A DNA stretch of 56,964 nucleotides. Origin: Fontibacterium subtropicum. Lineage in GTDB: Bacteria > Pseudomonadota > Alphaproteobacteria > Pelagibacterales > Pelagibacteraceae. The position numbers and the translations under genes are program-made. Shown here one piece after another: positions 1 to 8,778 of this stretch. Position 1 is the stretch's first letter. Each line of letters begins with the position of its first letter. The notes below the pieces were generated by a model. That model worked only from the letters and a program-made list of their open reading frames with translations. It searched no databases and was not told where the DNA came from. Where the stretch lies: the NCBI GenBank assembly GCA_965235415.1, contig CBDDXD010000005.1, positions 1-56,964 of the forward strand, written 5' to 3'.

Positions 1-25
1 AATCACAAAGTAATTCTAGTTTTGA

Positions 26-2885
26 TTAGGCAGCTTCCTCTTTATAACTATCTAAACTTGGACAACTGCAAACAAGATTTTTATCTCCATAAACGTTATC
101 CACCCTTGCAACTGGCGCCCAATATTTATTCGTCTTTAAATAGGGTAGCGGAAATGCCGCTTGTTCCCTTGTGTACTGATGTTCCCAAACATCTGCTGCA
201 AGTTCAAGGAAGGTATGGGGTGCATTTTTGAGTGGGTTATCCTTTGGATCAAACACTTTATTTTTAACCATATTAATTTCTTTTTTAATATTTATTAAGG
301 CATCGCAAAATTTATTTAATTCACTTAAACTTTCACTTTCCGTAGGCTCAATCATTAATGTGCCAGCCACAGGCCAAGACATGGTGGGTGCATGAAAACC
401 ATAATCAATTAATCGTTTGGCAATATCTTCTTCGCTCACGCCTGTTTCTGTCTTAATAGATCTTAAATCAATAATGCATTCGTGGGCGACGCGGCCCTGG
501 CTACCGGTGTAGAGCACCGGGTAGTGGTCCTTGAGCTTCGCCGCGACGTAGTTGGCATTCAGTATCGCGATCTCGGTGGCGCGCGTGAGGCCGGCGCCGC
601 CCATCATGCTGATGTACATCCAGGAGATGGGCAGGATGGAGGCCGAGCCCCAGGGCGCGGCGGATACCGCATACTGCCTGTGCTTGGTCCAGAATTTTCT
701 TTTATAACTTGATGATTTGGTAAAAATTTTTCTAAATGCTCAGCAACTCCTATTGGTCCCATTCCAGGTCCACCTCCGCCATGGGGAATACAAAAAGTTT
801 TATGTAAATTCATATGACAAACATCAGGTCCAAATTTTCCAGGTTTTGCAATTCCAACTAAAGCATTAAGATTGGCTCCATCCATATAAACCTGACCCCC
901 ATGGTCATGGATTAATTTACAAATATCTGTGATTTTCTCTTCGAACACGCCGTGGGTGGAGGGGTAGGTGACCATTAAGGCTGCTAAATTTTTTGAGTGT
1001 TCGGTTGCTTTATTTTTAAGATCTTCAAAATCAACATTGCCTTCTTTATCACAATTAATCACCACCACTTTCATTCCAGCCATTTGTGCACTTGCTGGAT
1101 TTGTGCCGTGTGCTGAATTTGGAATAAGACAAACATTTCTATTTTTATCCCCCCTAGATAAATGATATTTTCTAATAACCATTAAGACCTGCATACTCCC
1201 CTTGGGCTCCTGCATTAGGTTGAAGAGAAATTCCGCTAAAGCCTGTTATTTCTGAAAGCATTTTTGATAAATCATTAAACATAAAATGATAACCCTCCGC
1301 TTGATCTACGGGGACAAAGGGGTGAAGGGCTCCAAATTCAGACCAAGTCACCGGTATCATCTCTGCAACGGCATTTAATTTCATAGTGCAAGAACCTAAA
1401 GCAATCATGGATCGATTTAGGGCAATATCTTTATCTTCAAGACGTTTTAAGTAACGAAGCATTTCAGTCTCAGAATGATAAGAATTAAATACTTCATGGG
1501 TTAAATAGTTCGATGTTCTTAAAAATTCCTTTGAAATCTCATGAATTTTAGTCTCACTAGATATTTTTTCATTTATGCCAAATACATCCAATAAATCTTT
1601 AAGATCTTCAATTTCTGAAGTTTCATCAAAGGAAATGCTTATTAAATTTTCTAATTTTCTAATATTAATTTGTTTAGCTAAAGCTTTGTTAAAAAAATCT
1701 TCTGTTTTATCACCCGTCAATATAGTTATGGTATCAAAGTAGTGTTGAGAGATTATTTTAAAATTATTTTTCTGTAAAACTTTTGCAAATATATTTGCAA
1801 TCTGCGCAGTGCGTTCTGCTATTTTTTTAATTCCAACAGGGCCGTGATAAATTCCATAAGCTGCTGCCATAATAGAAAGCAAAGCTTGTGCGGTGCAAAT
1901 ATTGCTGGTTGCTTTTTCTCTTCTTATATGTTGCTCGCGGGTTTGCAGGGCCGCGAAGACTGTCTCGCCAGTGCCTCCAATTGATACGCCGATAATTCTT
2001 CCTGGCATTGATCTTTTAAATTCATCTTTAGTTGCAAAAAATGCTGCATGAGGTCCTCCATAACCCATAGGAACGCCAAATCTTTGGGAGTTTCCAACTA
2101 CAATATCAGCACCCATTTCTCCTGGTGGCTTAATAAGAGCTAAAGCTAGCAAATCCGTTACAACAATTGCTTTTCCTTTTTTATGATGAATAATATCCGT
2201 AATTTCTTTTAAATTATAAATACAGCCAAAAGTGTCAGGATACTGAACAATGGCACATAATAAATTGTCTAATTTTGGAAGATCTTGATGATTATCTCCT
2301 ACAATAATTTCAAGACCAAAGGGTTCTGCTCTCGTTTTTACAACATCAATGGTTTGAGGATTGCATCTGTTTGAAATAAAAATTTTATTTAAATTATTTG
2401 GATTTGTTCTTTGACATAAACCCACCGCCTCCGCAGCTGCAGTCCCTTCATCTAGTAGTGATGCATTTGCAATATCCATTTGAGTTAGATCAATAATCAT
2501 TTGCTGAAAATTTAATAACATCTCCAATCTTCCCTGAGCCACTTCTGACTGATAAGGGGTATAAGCGGTATACCAACCTGGATTTTCTAGAATATTTCTT
2601 AAAATAACATTTGGCGTAATCGTTCCATAATAACCGTTTCCTAAATAGTTTTTATAAATTTTATTTTTTTTTGAAATTTGTTTTAATAATTTAAGAGCTT
2701 TATCTTCTGAAATAGATTCTTCTAATTTTAACTCTTCTTTTTCTAAAATTTTATCTGGAACTATTTTTTGAATCAGCTCATCTAAGGATTGGAATATTTA
2801 AATATGAAAGCATCGTTTTAATATGCTCCTCCGATGGTCCAATATGACGGCCAATAAACTCTTTAGAATTGGTTAAATCTTTCAT
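26..2885 (-). CDS. gcvP: glycine dehydrogenase (decarboxylating), P protein, frameshifted
   Basis: PLP-dependent P protein of the glycine cleavage system; it decarboxylates glycine and passes the aminomethyl group to lipoylated GcvH. One long gcvP can be followed, but in four frame segments: a short N-terminus starting at an ATG that overlaps the gcvH stop by one base, a shift near 2790, a long middle part to about 1183, a second shift, then the PLP part (NLHKTF lysine and the glycine-rich GGGGPGMG stretch) to about 685, a third shift, and the C-terminus. Joined, the length of about 950 residues is normal for a single-chain P protein. The third shift coincides with the edge of a high-GC insert that still encodes GcvP. 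Last gene of gcvT-gcvH-gcvP. Family certain; whether the real gene is intact cannot be decided here, but single-base sequence errors are likely. Confidence 0.9.
480..688. other. high-GC foreign-looking patch inside gcvP
   Basis: A sharply bounded block in which G+C jumps to about two thirds (42 of 60 bases in 541-600, 39 of 60 in 601-660) while both flanks are typically A+T-rich. On the minus strand it encodes the matching segment of GcvP (motifs AAPWGSAS, ISWMYISMMGG, ILNANYVAAKL, LYTGSQGRVAHEC), using GC-rich codons throughout. The downstream border, near the HEC codons, is in frame; the upstream border, just after GPSTG, is out of frame. This looks like DNA from a GC-rich proteobacterium joined at homologous positions: an assembly chimera or, less likely, a recombination tract. 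Confidence 0.85.
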
Positions 2886-3265
2886 TAATTTGGATTTTCT
2901 GTTGTATATTTTTCATAATCACTTTTACTCATGAGATCGTTAAGTTCATTTTGATCTTTAATTGTAATTTTAAAAAACCAACCTGAATTTTCTGGATCTT
3001 TATTTATAAGGGATGGATCAATGACAATTGCTTGATTAGATTCTTTAATATCGCCTGTTAGCGGAGAGTAAACATCGCTTGCAGCTTTAACGGATTCAAC
3101 AACGGCAGCTGGATCATCTTTTTTAAAAGATTTTCCAAGGGCTGGAACTTCTGCAAAAACAATATCCCCTAATTGGGAAGCTGCATGGGTTGTAATTCCA
3201 ACCGTTGCAACATTACCATTTATTTCTAACCATTCATGTTTCTTTGAGTATTTTTTTTCAATCAT
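2885..3265 (-). CDS. gcvH: glycine cleavage system H protein
   Basis: Lipoyl carrier of the glycine cleavage system, shuttling the aminomethyl intermediate between P, T and L proteins. The 126-residue product has normal H-protein length. The lipoylation site is the Lys in ESVKAASDVYSP, followed by the typical SPLTGDI turn; the HEWLEING start and the GWFFKI C-terminal segment are also canonical. Lies between gcvT (two-base gap) and gcvP (one-base overlap), so it is probably translationally coupled and under the upstream glycine riboswitch. Intact, with no oddities. Confidence 0.97.
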   Translation of the reverse strand: MIEKKYSKKHEWLEINGNVATVGITTHAASQLGDIVFAEVPALGKSFKKDDPAAVVESVKAASDVYSPLTGDIKESNQAIVIDPSLINKDPENSGWFFKITIKDQNELNDLMSKSDYEKYTTENPN

Positions 3266-3267
3266 AT

Positions 3268-4393
3268 TTAATTTTTTACGTAACTTTTTTTATAAAAAGG
3301 AAGTTTACTAACCACTCCTTGCACCATATTTTCTCGAACTTTCAAAATGACTTTTGATCCTTCCTTTGAATGATCATAGTCAACATATCCCATGGCAATT
3401 GGACCATTCACACTAGGTCCAAAACCTCCGCTAGTAACATGTCCTATTTCCTTTTGTTCGTTTGAGAAAATCTTGGTGCCCTCTCTTGCAATAATTTTTC
3501 CCTCAGGCTTTATTCCAACTCTAATTTTTTTTGGTTTATTTTTAATTTGATCTAAAATTATTTTATCTCCTAAAAATCCTCCTTTTTCTTTTTTAATTTT
3601 AGGAATAGCCCACGCTAAAGCACCCTCAACTGGGCTAGTTTTTGAGTTAATGTCATGACCATACAAACAAAGTCCAGCCTTCTAACCTTAAAGAATCTCT
3701 TGCACCAAGTCCTATAAGTTTAGCATCTGATATTCTCATTACATCTTGTACGAACTTTTCGGCATCTTCATTTTTTATAGACACCTCAAAACCATCCTCA
3801 CCCGTATAACCTGATCTTGTTATAAAAATTTTTTTGCTATTATATTCAAAATAATTTCCATACATAAAACTTAGCTTTGAAATATTTTTAAAAATTTTCT
3901 CCATAGCCTCAACTGCTTTGGGTCCTTGAATTGCAATTAATGACACATCATCCCTTAAGATCGCTGCAAATTTATCTTCAATTGCATCCTTAATAATTTT
4001 GGTATCATTATCTTTACATGCTGCATTCAGTACAATTTTAATTCCCGTATCAACTTTAGTTACAATCAGGTCATCTTCGATTCCGCCATTATGATTTAAC
4101 AAAAATGAATATTTTGATTGATGGTTTTCAATTGCTGAAAAATCCAGTGGAATTATCTTTTCAAGATATGGAAAAATACTATTACCACATTCTATTTTTA
4201 ATTGGCCCATGTGAGAAACATCAAAAATTCCAATGGAATTTCTGGTATGTAGGTGCTCTTGGATAATACCGTCTTGATATTGAATTGGCATTTCATAGCC
4301 TGCAAAATTTACAAGTTTTGCGCCAAAACCTTTATGAAAATTATATAAAGAAGTTTTGTTAGATTTTTTTATTTCTGTATTTAACGTATTCAT
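3268..4393 (-). CDS. gcvT: aminomethyltransferase, glycine cleavage T protein (one frameshift)
   Basis: Transfers the methylene group from aminomethyl-GcvH to tetrahydrofolate, releasing ammonia. The N-terminal half carries FDVSHMGQ and the folate-domain signature SGYTGEDGFEVS; the C-terminal half has the YGHDI and TSGGFGPSVN motifs. The frame breaks near 3682, where an extra G turns the expected RLEAGLCLYGHD into RLEGWTLF and a stop. Removing one base restores a protein of about 375 residues. The ATG is preferred over an in-frame TTG one codon upstream. First gene of the gcv operon, behind the tandem glycine riboswitch. Confidence 0.92.
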
Positions 4394-4407
4394 CAATATT
4401 ATATAAC

Positions 4408-4575
4408 TCGTGTTTTAATCCGCCCATCTGTATGTTTACCTGAGAGTGTTGCTCCTTCGGTGAAGTTTTAAACTTTCTTTCCAGAGTTATATAATTGTAA
4501 GGTTCTTTTACCTGAGAGTTTCCTGGGCTGTTGCTCCTTCGGTGCCTATTTAGGTCTCTTCCTTACTAAGGTAAT
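4408..4575 (-). promoter_or_regulatory. tandem glycine riboswitch upstream of gcvT
   Basis: Read on the minus strand, the gcvT leader contains two copies of the glycine-aptamer core CACCGAAGGAGCAA, each followed by the CUCUCAGGUAAA element. The first aptamer spans roughly 4575-4495 and the second roughly 4490-4408, giving the cooperative two-aptamer layout. It ends about 15 bases before the gcvT start, so it probably acts on the gcvTHP transcript as a glycine-responsive switch. Glycine riboswitches before gcvT are established in Candidatus Pelagibacter. Limits are approximate. Confidence 0.93.
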
Positions 4576-4665
4576 AGTCCATTAACCAACCTTTGAAGAC
4601 AATTTAAACAAAAAGAGTTTTAGATTTCTTTGATAAGTATAAGTAAATTTAAATTACTTAATTAA

Positions 4666-5025
4666 ATGTATGAATTCCTAGCAACTCTTACACTCATCAT
4701 TCATTTTTTATTTATTTTATTTGTAATCTTTGGTGCTCTTTTATTCTTTATTAAACCTTGGATATTATATTTTCATATTCCAGCATTTCTTTATGGAGTT
4801 TATGTGGAATTAACACAAAGTATTTGTCCGCTTACATATATTGAGAATTATTTTTTAACCAAAGAAAATCTTGCATCTTATTCCACTTCTTTTATTCAAA
4901 ACTATCTTTATGCAATTATTTATCCAATCAACCTAACAAAAGAGATCCAAATCAGCCTTGCAATTGCTCTACTGATTATAAATGGAATAATTTATGGGTT
5001 TATTATTAAGAGAAAAAAATTTTAA
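4666..5025 (+). CDS. DUF2784 family membrane protein
   Basis: A 119-residue, very hydrophobic protein with about four membrane segments. The pattern HFLFILFVIFG near the start, then WILYFHIPAFLYGVYVEL, the invariant-looking CPLTYIEN in the middle and an IYPINLTKEIQ segment before the last helix match the DUF2784 family, small inner-membrane proteins of unknown function. It is divergent from the gcv operon and convergent with the helicase, so it probably has its own promoter; no strong ribosome-binding site is visible. Family assignment is from motif memory; no function is inferred. Confidence 0.8.
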   Translation: MYEFLATLTLIIHFLFILFVIFGALLFFIKPWILYFHIPAFLYGVYVELTQSICPLTYIENYFLTKENLASYSTSFIQNYLYAIIYPINLTKEIQISLAIALLIINGIIYGFIIKRKKF

Positions 5026-5127
5026 GCACCTTCAATAATTATGCCAATAAATTGGTAATTTTTTTCTAATTTTCTTGTTAGTCAATAGGCTTGAAGTTTT
5101 TTTAAAAAAAGAGATTTAAATATTTTT

Positions 5128-6561
5128 TTAATTAAAAGGTTTTGTTTTTTTATATTTTTTTCTATTACCCTTATTAAAATTTCGTCCTTTAAAGTTTTTT
5201 GATTTTTTAATAAAAAATCTTGGCTTACCTCTGTCACTTTTTCTTCTGTAATCTTTTTCACCACTTTCTCTTTGATTATATTCTTTAAAACCTTCAATAT
5301 TTTTAAGCTCAAATTTGTCTAAATGTTTATTTCTTTTAAATTCATCTACTGATCTGTCACTATTAAAACTTGATCTGCTTCTTCTATGTCTATCTCTTAT
5401 ATTACCTCTTCTTTTATTCTTATAATCTCTTTGAAATCCATCTACACTTCTGCCTTTAGATAAATTTTCCCTCTTTTTAGTTGGATCTAATAGTCTCTCA
5501 ATAGCATTCCATTTTTGTCTATCACTATTAGTAATAAAAGATAAAGAAGAACCTTCTGCTCCAGCTCTAGCCGTTCTACCCATTCGGTGAATATAATCTT
5601 CAGCAACTTGCGGCAGATCGTAATTAATAACATGTTCAATGTGAGGAACATCAAGTCCTCTTGCTGCAATGTCTGTTGCAACAAGTATAGTAAACTTCTT
5701 ATTTCTAAAAGCATTCATCACGGTAGTTCTTTTGCTTTGTCTTAGATTTCCGTGCAAAGCATCTGCTTTAAATCTTTCTTTACATAACTTAGCCGCTAAA
5801 TTTTTTGAATTATGTTTTGTTTTAACAAATACTAAAACCGAACCCATTCTTTGTTGTAATTGTTTGATTAATTCAGGATATTTTTGCTCTTGCTGAATAT
5901 GAATAACTTCTTGTTTAATATTTATTGATAATTCATTTGTTGCACCCATAGAAACTCTTTCAGGATTTTTTAAATATTTAGCTGACATTCTGACAATCTC
6001 ATCAGGCAGTGTTGCTGAAAACATTAATGTTTGTTTTTTCTCGGGTAGGTATTTTAAAATTCTGTCAATTTGAATTCCAAAACCCATATCGAGCATGCGA
6101 TCTGTTTCATCTAAAACGAGAAAATTAGTATCTGATAATTTTAATGACTTTCTATCTAAGTGATCATTAATTCTACCCGGTGTTCCAACAATAATTCTAG
6201 GATGGGATTTGAGTTGACCTAATTGTTTATACATTGACTCTCCACCAATTAAGCATGCGGCTTTGATTGGATTATGTTTTCCAAGTAACTGAATAATTAC
6301 TGCGATAACTTGATTTGCTAGTTCACGTGTTGGAGTTAATACTAAAGCTGAACCTTGTTTTGATCTGCTTAATAATTCAACTAATGGAATACTAAAAGCT
6401 GCAGTTTTTCCTGTTCCAGTTTGTGCTGAACCTAAAATATCTCTTCCCTCTAAGGCAAGTGGTATTGAGCTTACTTGAATAGGAGTGGGCGTTGTAAAAT
6501 TCATTCGCACTAATGAATTTTTTAAATTTTGCGAAAGGCTAAAGCCTTCAAAGTTAATCAT
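5128..6561 (-). CDS. rhlE: DEAD-box ATP-dependent RNA helicase, RhlE type
   Basis: Two-domain RNA helicase likely involved in ribosome assembly or RNA turnover, 477 residues. Motifs in order: Q-motif near residues 22-30 (TPTPIQ), Walker A AQTGTGKT around 46-53, PTRELA, the DExD motif around 150, SAT (FSATLPD), and the C-terminal RGLDVPHI and HRMGRTARAG motifs. The C-terminal tail of about 110 residues is basic and low-complexity (Arg, Lys, Asn, Ser), typical of RhlE-like RNA-binding tails. Oddity: motif II reads DETD instead of DEAD. Monocistronic, convergent with the DUF2784 gene; the stop lies in a T-rich stretch with no clear hairpin. Confidence 0.92.
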   Translation of the reverse strand: MINFEGFSLSQNLKNSLVRMNFTTPTPIQVSSIPLALEGRDILGSAQTGTGKTAAFSIPLVELLSRSKQGSALVLTPTRELANQVIAVIIQLLGKHNPIKAACLIGGESMYKQLGQLKSHPRIIVGTPGRINDHLDRKSLKLSDTNFLVLDETDRMLDMGFGIQIDRILKYLPEKKQTLMFSATLPDEIVRMSAKYLKNPERVSMGATNELSINIKQEVIHIQQEQKYPELIKQLQQRMGSVLVFVKTKHNSKNLAAKLCKERFKADALHGNLRQSKRTTVMNAFRNKKFTILVATDIAARGLDVPHIEHVINYDLPQVAEDYIHRMGRTARAGAEGSSLSFITNSDRQKWNAIERLLDPTKKRENLSKGRSVDGFQRDYKNKRRGNIRDRHRRSRSSFNSDRSVDEFKRNKHLDKFELKNIEGFKEYNQRESGEKDYRRKSDRGKPRFFIKKSKNFKGRNFNKGNRKKYKKTKPFN

Positions 6562-6650
6562 TTAAATTTAGGAAAGTATAAGTAAAAATCTAATAAAATT
6601 ATTTAATAATAAAACGCAACCTTTATCAGTAAACAAGGTTAATTAAAGTT

Positions 6651-6778
6651 TTATTTAAGATAATTTGGCTTTTTTCCAAAACCATCTCCAAAAAATATAA
6701 GATCAGGACTACCGGGAGGGGGTAAAAAACAAAAGATGTAACTATCTACTTTAACCTTTACTACTGGCTAATGTGCAT
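6651..6778 (-). CDS. possible small ORF or remnant (about 42 residues)
   Basis: On the minus strand an open frame ends in LPPPGSPDLIFFGDGFGKKP followed by NYLK and a stop. Its codons look like those of neighbouring genes, and the Pro/Gly/Phe-rich composition is not that of random A+T-rich sequence. The frame runs upstream to an in-frame stop just after an ATG (at 6778) that is one base out of register, so the N-terminus needs a one-base correction like several other genes here. No family recognised. It lies just upstream of the helicase start on the same strand and may be a short leader-encoded peptide or a gene remnant. Confidence 0.35.
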
Positions 6779-6788
6779 TTAAAGCGGC

Positions 6789-6828
6789 TTAAAATATTAT
6801 AGAAAAAATTCTCAAGGATCCTATAATT
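6789..6828 (+). repeat. direct repeat copy A containing TATAAT
   Basis: About 40 bases beginning TTAAAATATTATA and ending CCTATAATT, repeated with few differences about 120 bases downstream. It contains a perfect TATAAT, so it may be a duplicated promoter block rather than a mobile element. Confidence 0.7.
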
Positions 6829-6909
6829 TCCTACAGACAATCACACATTTCACCAAGCATATTTGATACTCCACCTTGGTATCGAGTTGGGGTATAATGG
6901 GGTGAGGTG

Positions 6910-6950
6910 TTAAAATATTATAAAAAAATTTCTCAAGTATCCTATAATTA
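6910..6950 (+). repeat. direct repeat copy B containing TATAAT, upstream of mini-ORF
   Basis: Second copy of the repeat at 6789. The TATAAT at 6943-6948 lies about 20 bases upstream of the ATG at 6967, so this copy is well placed as the promoter of the 25-residue mini-protein, with a very short leader. A third TATAAT sits between the copies at 6893-6898. Confidence 0.7.
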
Positions 6951-6966
6951 AGATAATAAGTATAAA

Positions 6967-7044
6967 ATGAAAAATATTGATATTTTAGGAGCAGTTTTTG
7001 TTATTATTTTTTTAGTAGTAGGTTTAATATTTTTATTCGCTTAA
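6967..7044 (+). CDS. 25-residue single-span membrane mini-protein
   Basis: A short ATG-to-TAA frame encoding a peptide that begins MKNIDILG and continues as one hydrophobic span ending LIFLFA. It has a polar N-terminus and no charged C-terminus. The start follows a purine-rich stretch and a TATAAT about 20 bases upstream. Nothing else occupies this spacer on the plus strand. It could be a real small membrane protein, but in A+T-rich DNA hydrophobic short frames arise easily, so confidence is moderate. Confidence 0.45.
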   Translation: MKNIDILGAVFVIIFLVVGLIFLFA

Positions 7045-7120
7045 TAAAATTCAACTCCGTAGTTAAAAATAACTCATTGATTTTACTATAAACCTTTTAT
7101 TTTCTTTTTAAGATTTTTTG

Positions 7121-7190
7121 TATAATTTATAATTCTGCAGGTCTGTCTTTATTCTTTATTCAAAATAATCCCACTAGAGCAGATCTGCAG
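7121..7190 (+). promoter_or_regulatory. putative promoter and inverted repeat upstream of the antiporter operon
   Basis: TATAAT at 7121-7126 precedes an inverted repeat whose arms are CTGCAGGTCTG (7135-7145) and CAGATCTGCAG (7180-7190), 10 of 11 pairs plus one G-T. The right arm ends seven bases before the ATG at 7198. The arrangement suggests either an operator with separated half-sites or a hairpin in the leader that could mask the start. Confidence 0.5.
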
Positions 7191-7197
7191 GCTTTAT

Positions 7198-7524
7198 ATG
7201 ATATTAATTAATAATTTTATTAGAAATCTTTATCTAAAAATCTATCCAGACTTAAATCAAATTCAATTTTATCAACGACAACAAGTTATTCAGAAAGCAA
7301 AAGAAACAACTAATTTTGATTTATTTGAAAAAACAGGAATTGTGGTCGCAACAGCTTTTGGAGCATATTTTGTGAATCTTTTATTAAAAGATTTTACATT
7401 TAGTAATATTTTTACAAGGTTTTTATTTAACTTATTTTTAGCTGCTATTATTTTGACACCTATTGTAGTACCGTTCTATATAAGAAGAATTCGCAGAGGC
7501 ATTATAAAGCAAATAAAAAAATAA
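7198..7524 (+). CDS. hypothetical small membrane protein paired with antiporter
   Basis: A 108-residue protein with no recognised family. An N-terminal amphipathic, Gln/Lys-rich half (around residues 1-45) is followed by two predicted membrane spans (about 48-62 and 70-92) and a strongly basic tail (YIRRIRRGIIKQIKK). Its stop codon directly abuts the ATG of the next gene, so the two are almost certainly co-translated. An accessory or regulatory subunit of the antiporter is a reasonable inference from the context only. Confidence 0.7.
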   Translation: MILINNFIRNLYLKIYPDLNQIQFYQRQQVIQKAKETTNFDLFEKTGIVVATAFGAYFVNLLLKDFTFSNIFTRFLFNLFLAAIILTPIVVPFYIRRIRRGIIKQIKK

Positions 7525-8778
7525 ATGGAAATTACAACAGTAAATATAGTTGCTAGTTCTATTTTTTTAATAACTATACTTCATACATTTTCTATAAAAT
7601 TTTTTATAAATTTAGCTCATCAATATCCAAGACATAAAAATCTTTTTCACATGCTTGGTGAAGTGGAGTTTATATTTGGATTCTGGGCAGTGTGTTTGGT
7701 AATTATTTTATTTTTTATTTCAGGATCGAAAACCACTATAGATTATTTAAATGGACAAAGATTTACAGAACCTTTGTTTGTTTTTGTAATTATGGTTATT
7801 GCAGCAAGTAAGCCCATTTTAGATTTTTCACTTTCTATAGTTACGAGATTTTCAAAGTTAATACCTGTCAATCCGGCATTCGGTTTTTATTTTATTACAA
7901 TGTCTTTTATTCCAATATTAGGTTCATTAATCACAGAACCTGCAGCTATGACTTTGGCCGCTTTAATTTTAAGGGATCATTTTTATAATAAAAAATTATC
8001 TAACAAGTTTAAGTATGCAACTATTGGAACCTTATTTGTTAATGTGAGTATCGGTGGAGTCCTTACTCCTTTCGCTGCACCACCTATTTTAATGGTGGCA
8101 TCGAAGTGGAATTGGGATTTGTCGTTTGTTTTTTTTACTTTTGGATGGAGAGCCACTTTAGCAGTGTTTGTTAACAGTTTAATTTTAACTTTACTATTTC
8201 GTAAAGAGCTATCTAATATTAAAAAATTAAAATTTGAAAACAAAACGACGCCACTTATTGTTTTAATAACACACTTATTATTATTATTGGGTGTTATTAT
8301 TTTTGTTCATGAAGCAATTATATTTCTTGGAATATTTTTAATATTTTTAGGATTTGCGTCTATTTATCAAAAATATCAAAATCCATTAATCATAAAAGAA
8401 TCCTTTATGGTTGCCTTGTTTTTAGTTGGATTAGTTATTTTAGGAGGACAACAAAAATGGTGGTTGCAAACTTTGTTAACGGAATTAAGTGTAAATCAGA
8501 TTTATTATGGGGCTACTGCTTTAACCGCCATTACTGATAACGCAGCATTAACTTATTTGGGTTCTTTAGTTGAGGGATTGTCTGATGAATTTAAATATGC
8601 CCTTGCCGCAGGAGCTGTAACAGGAGGAGGTTTAACTGTAATTGCTAATGCACCGAACCCAAGCGGCTATTCAATTTTATCTAAAAAGTTTGATAATAAA
8701 ATTATAAGCCCTCTATACTTATTTATAAGCGCAAGTCTCCCAACTATTGTTGCAATAATTTGTTTTAAATTTCTTTAA
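7525..8778 (+). CDS. putative Na+/H+ antiporter (PF07399-type)
   Basis: A 417-residue polytopic membrane protein with about 11 hydrophobic segments. Features recalled for this putative antiporter family are the EPAAMTLAALIL segment near residue 139, the GGVLTPFAAPPILMVA segment near 176, and the ITDNAALTYLGSLVEGLS segment near 333, which resembles the discontinuous substrate-binding helices of ion-transporter superfamily proteins with their mirrored Asn/Thr/Pro motifs. Likely exchanges a monovalent cation for protons at the inner membrane. Transcribed with the small upstream membrane protein. Exact ion specificity cannot be read from sequence. Confidence 0.75.
   Translation: MEITTVNIVASSIFLITILHTFSIKFFINLAHQYPRHKNLFHMLGEVEFIFGFWAVCLVIILFFISGSKTTIDYLNGQRFTEPLFVFVIMVIAASKPILDFSLSIVTRFSKLIPVNPAFGFYFITMSFIPILGSLITEPAAMTLAALILRDHFYNKKLSNKFKYATIGTLFVNVSIGGVLTPFAAPPILMVASKWNWDLSFVFFTFGWRATLAVFVNSLILTLLFRKELSNIKKLKFENKTTPLIVLITHLLLLLGVIIFVHEAIIFLGIFLIFLGFASIYQKYQNPLIIKESFMVALFLVGLVILGGQQKWWLQTLLTELSVNQIYYGATALTAITDNAALTYLGSLVEGLSDEFKYALAAGAVTGGGLTVIANAPNPSGYSILSKKFDNKIISPLYLFISASLPTIVAIICFKFL

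Noticed and set aside
482..712. Plus-strand open frame in the high-GC patch
   Set aside because: It is the antisense shadow of the gcvP segment; GC-rich DNA has few stops, and the minus strand carries clear GcvP motifs.
6840..6900. tRNA-like fold with ACCAAG/CTTGGT arms
   Set aside because: Only one short stem forms; no D-arm, T-arm or CCA end is present.
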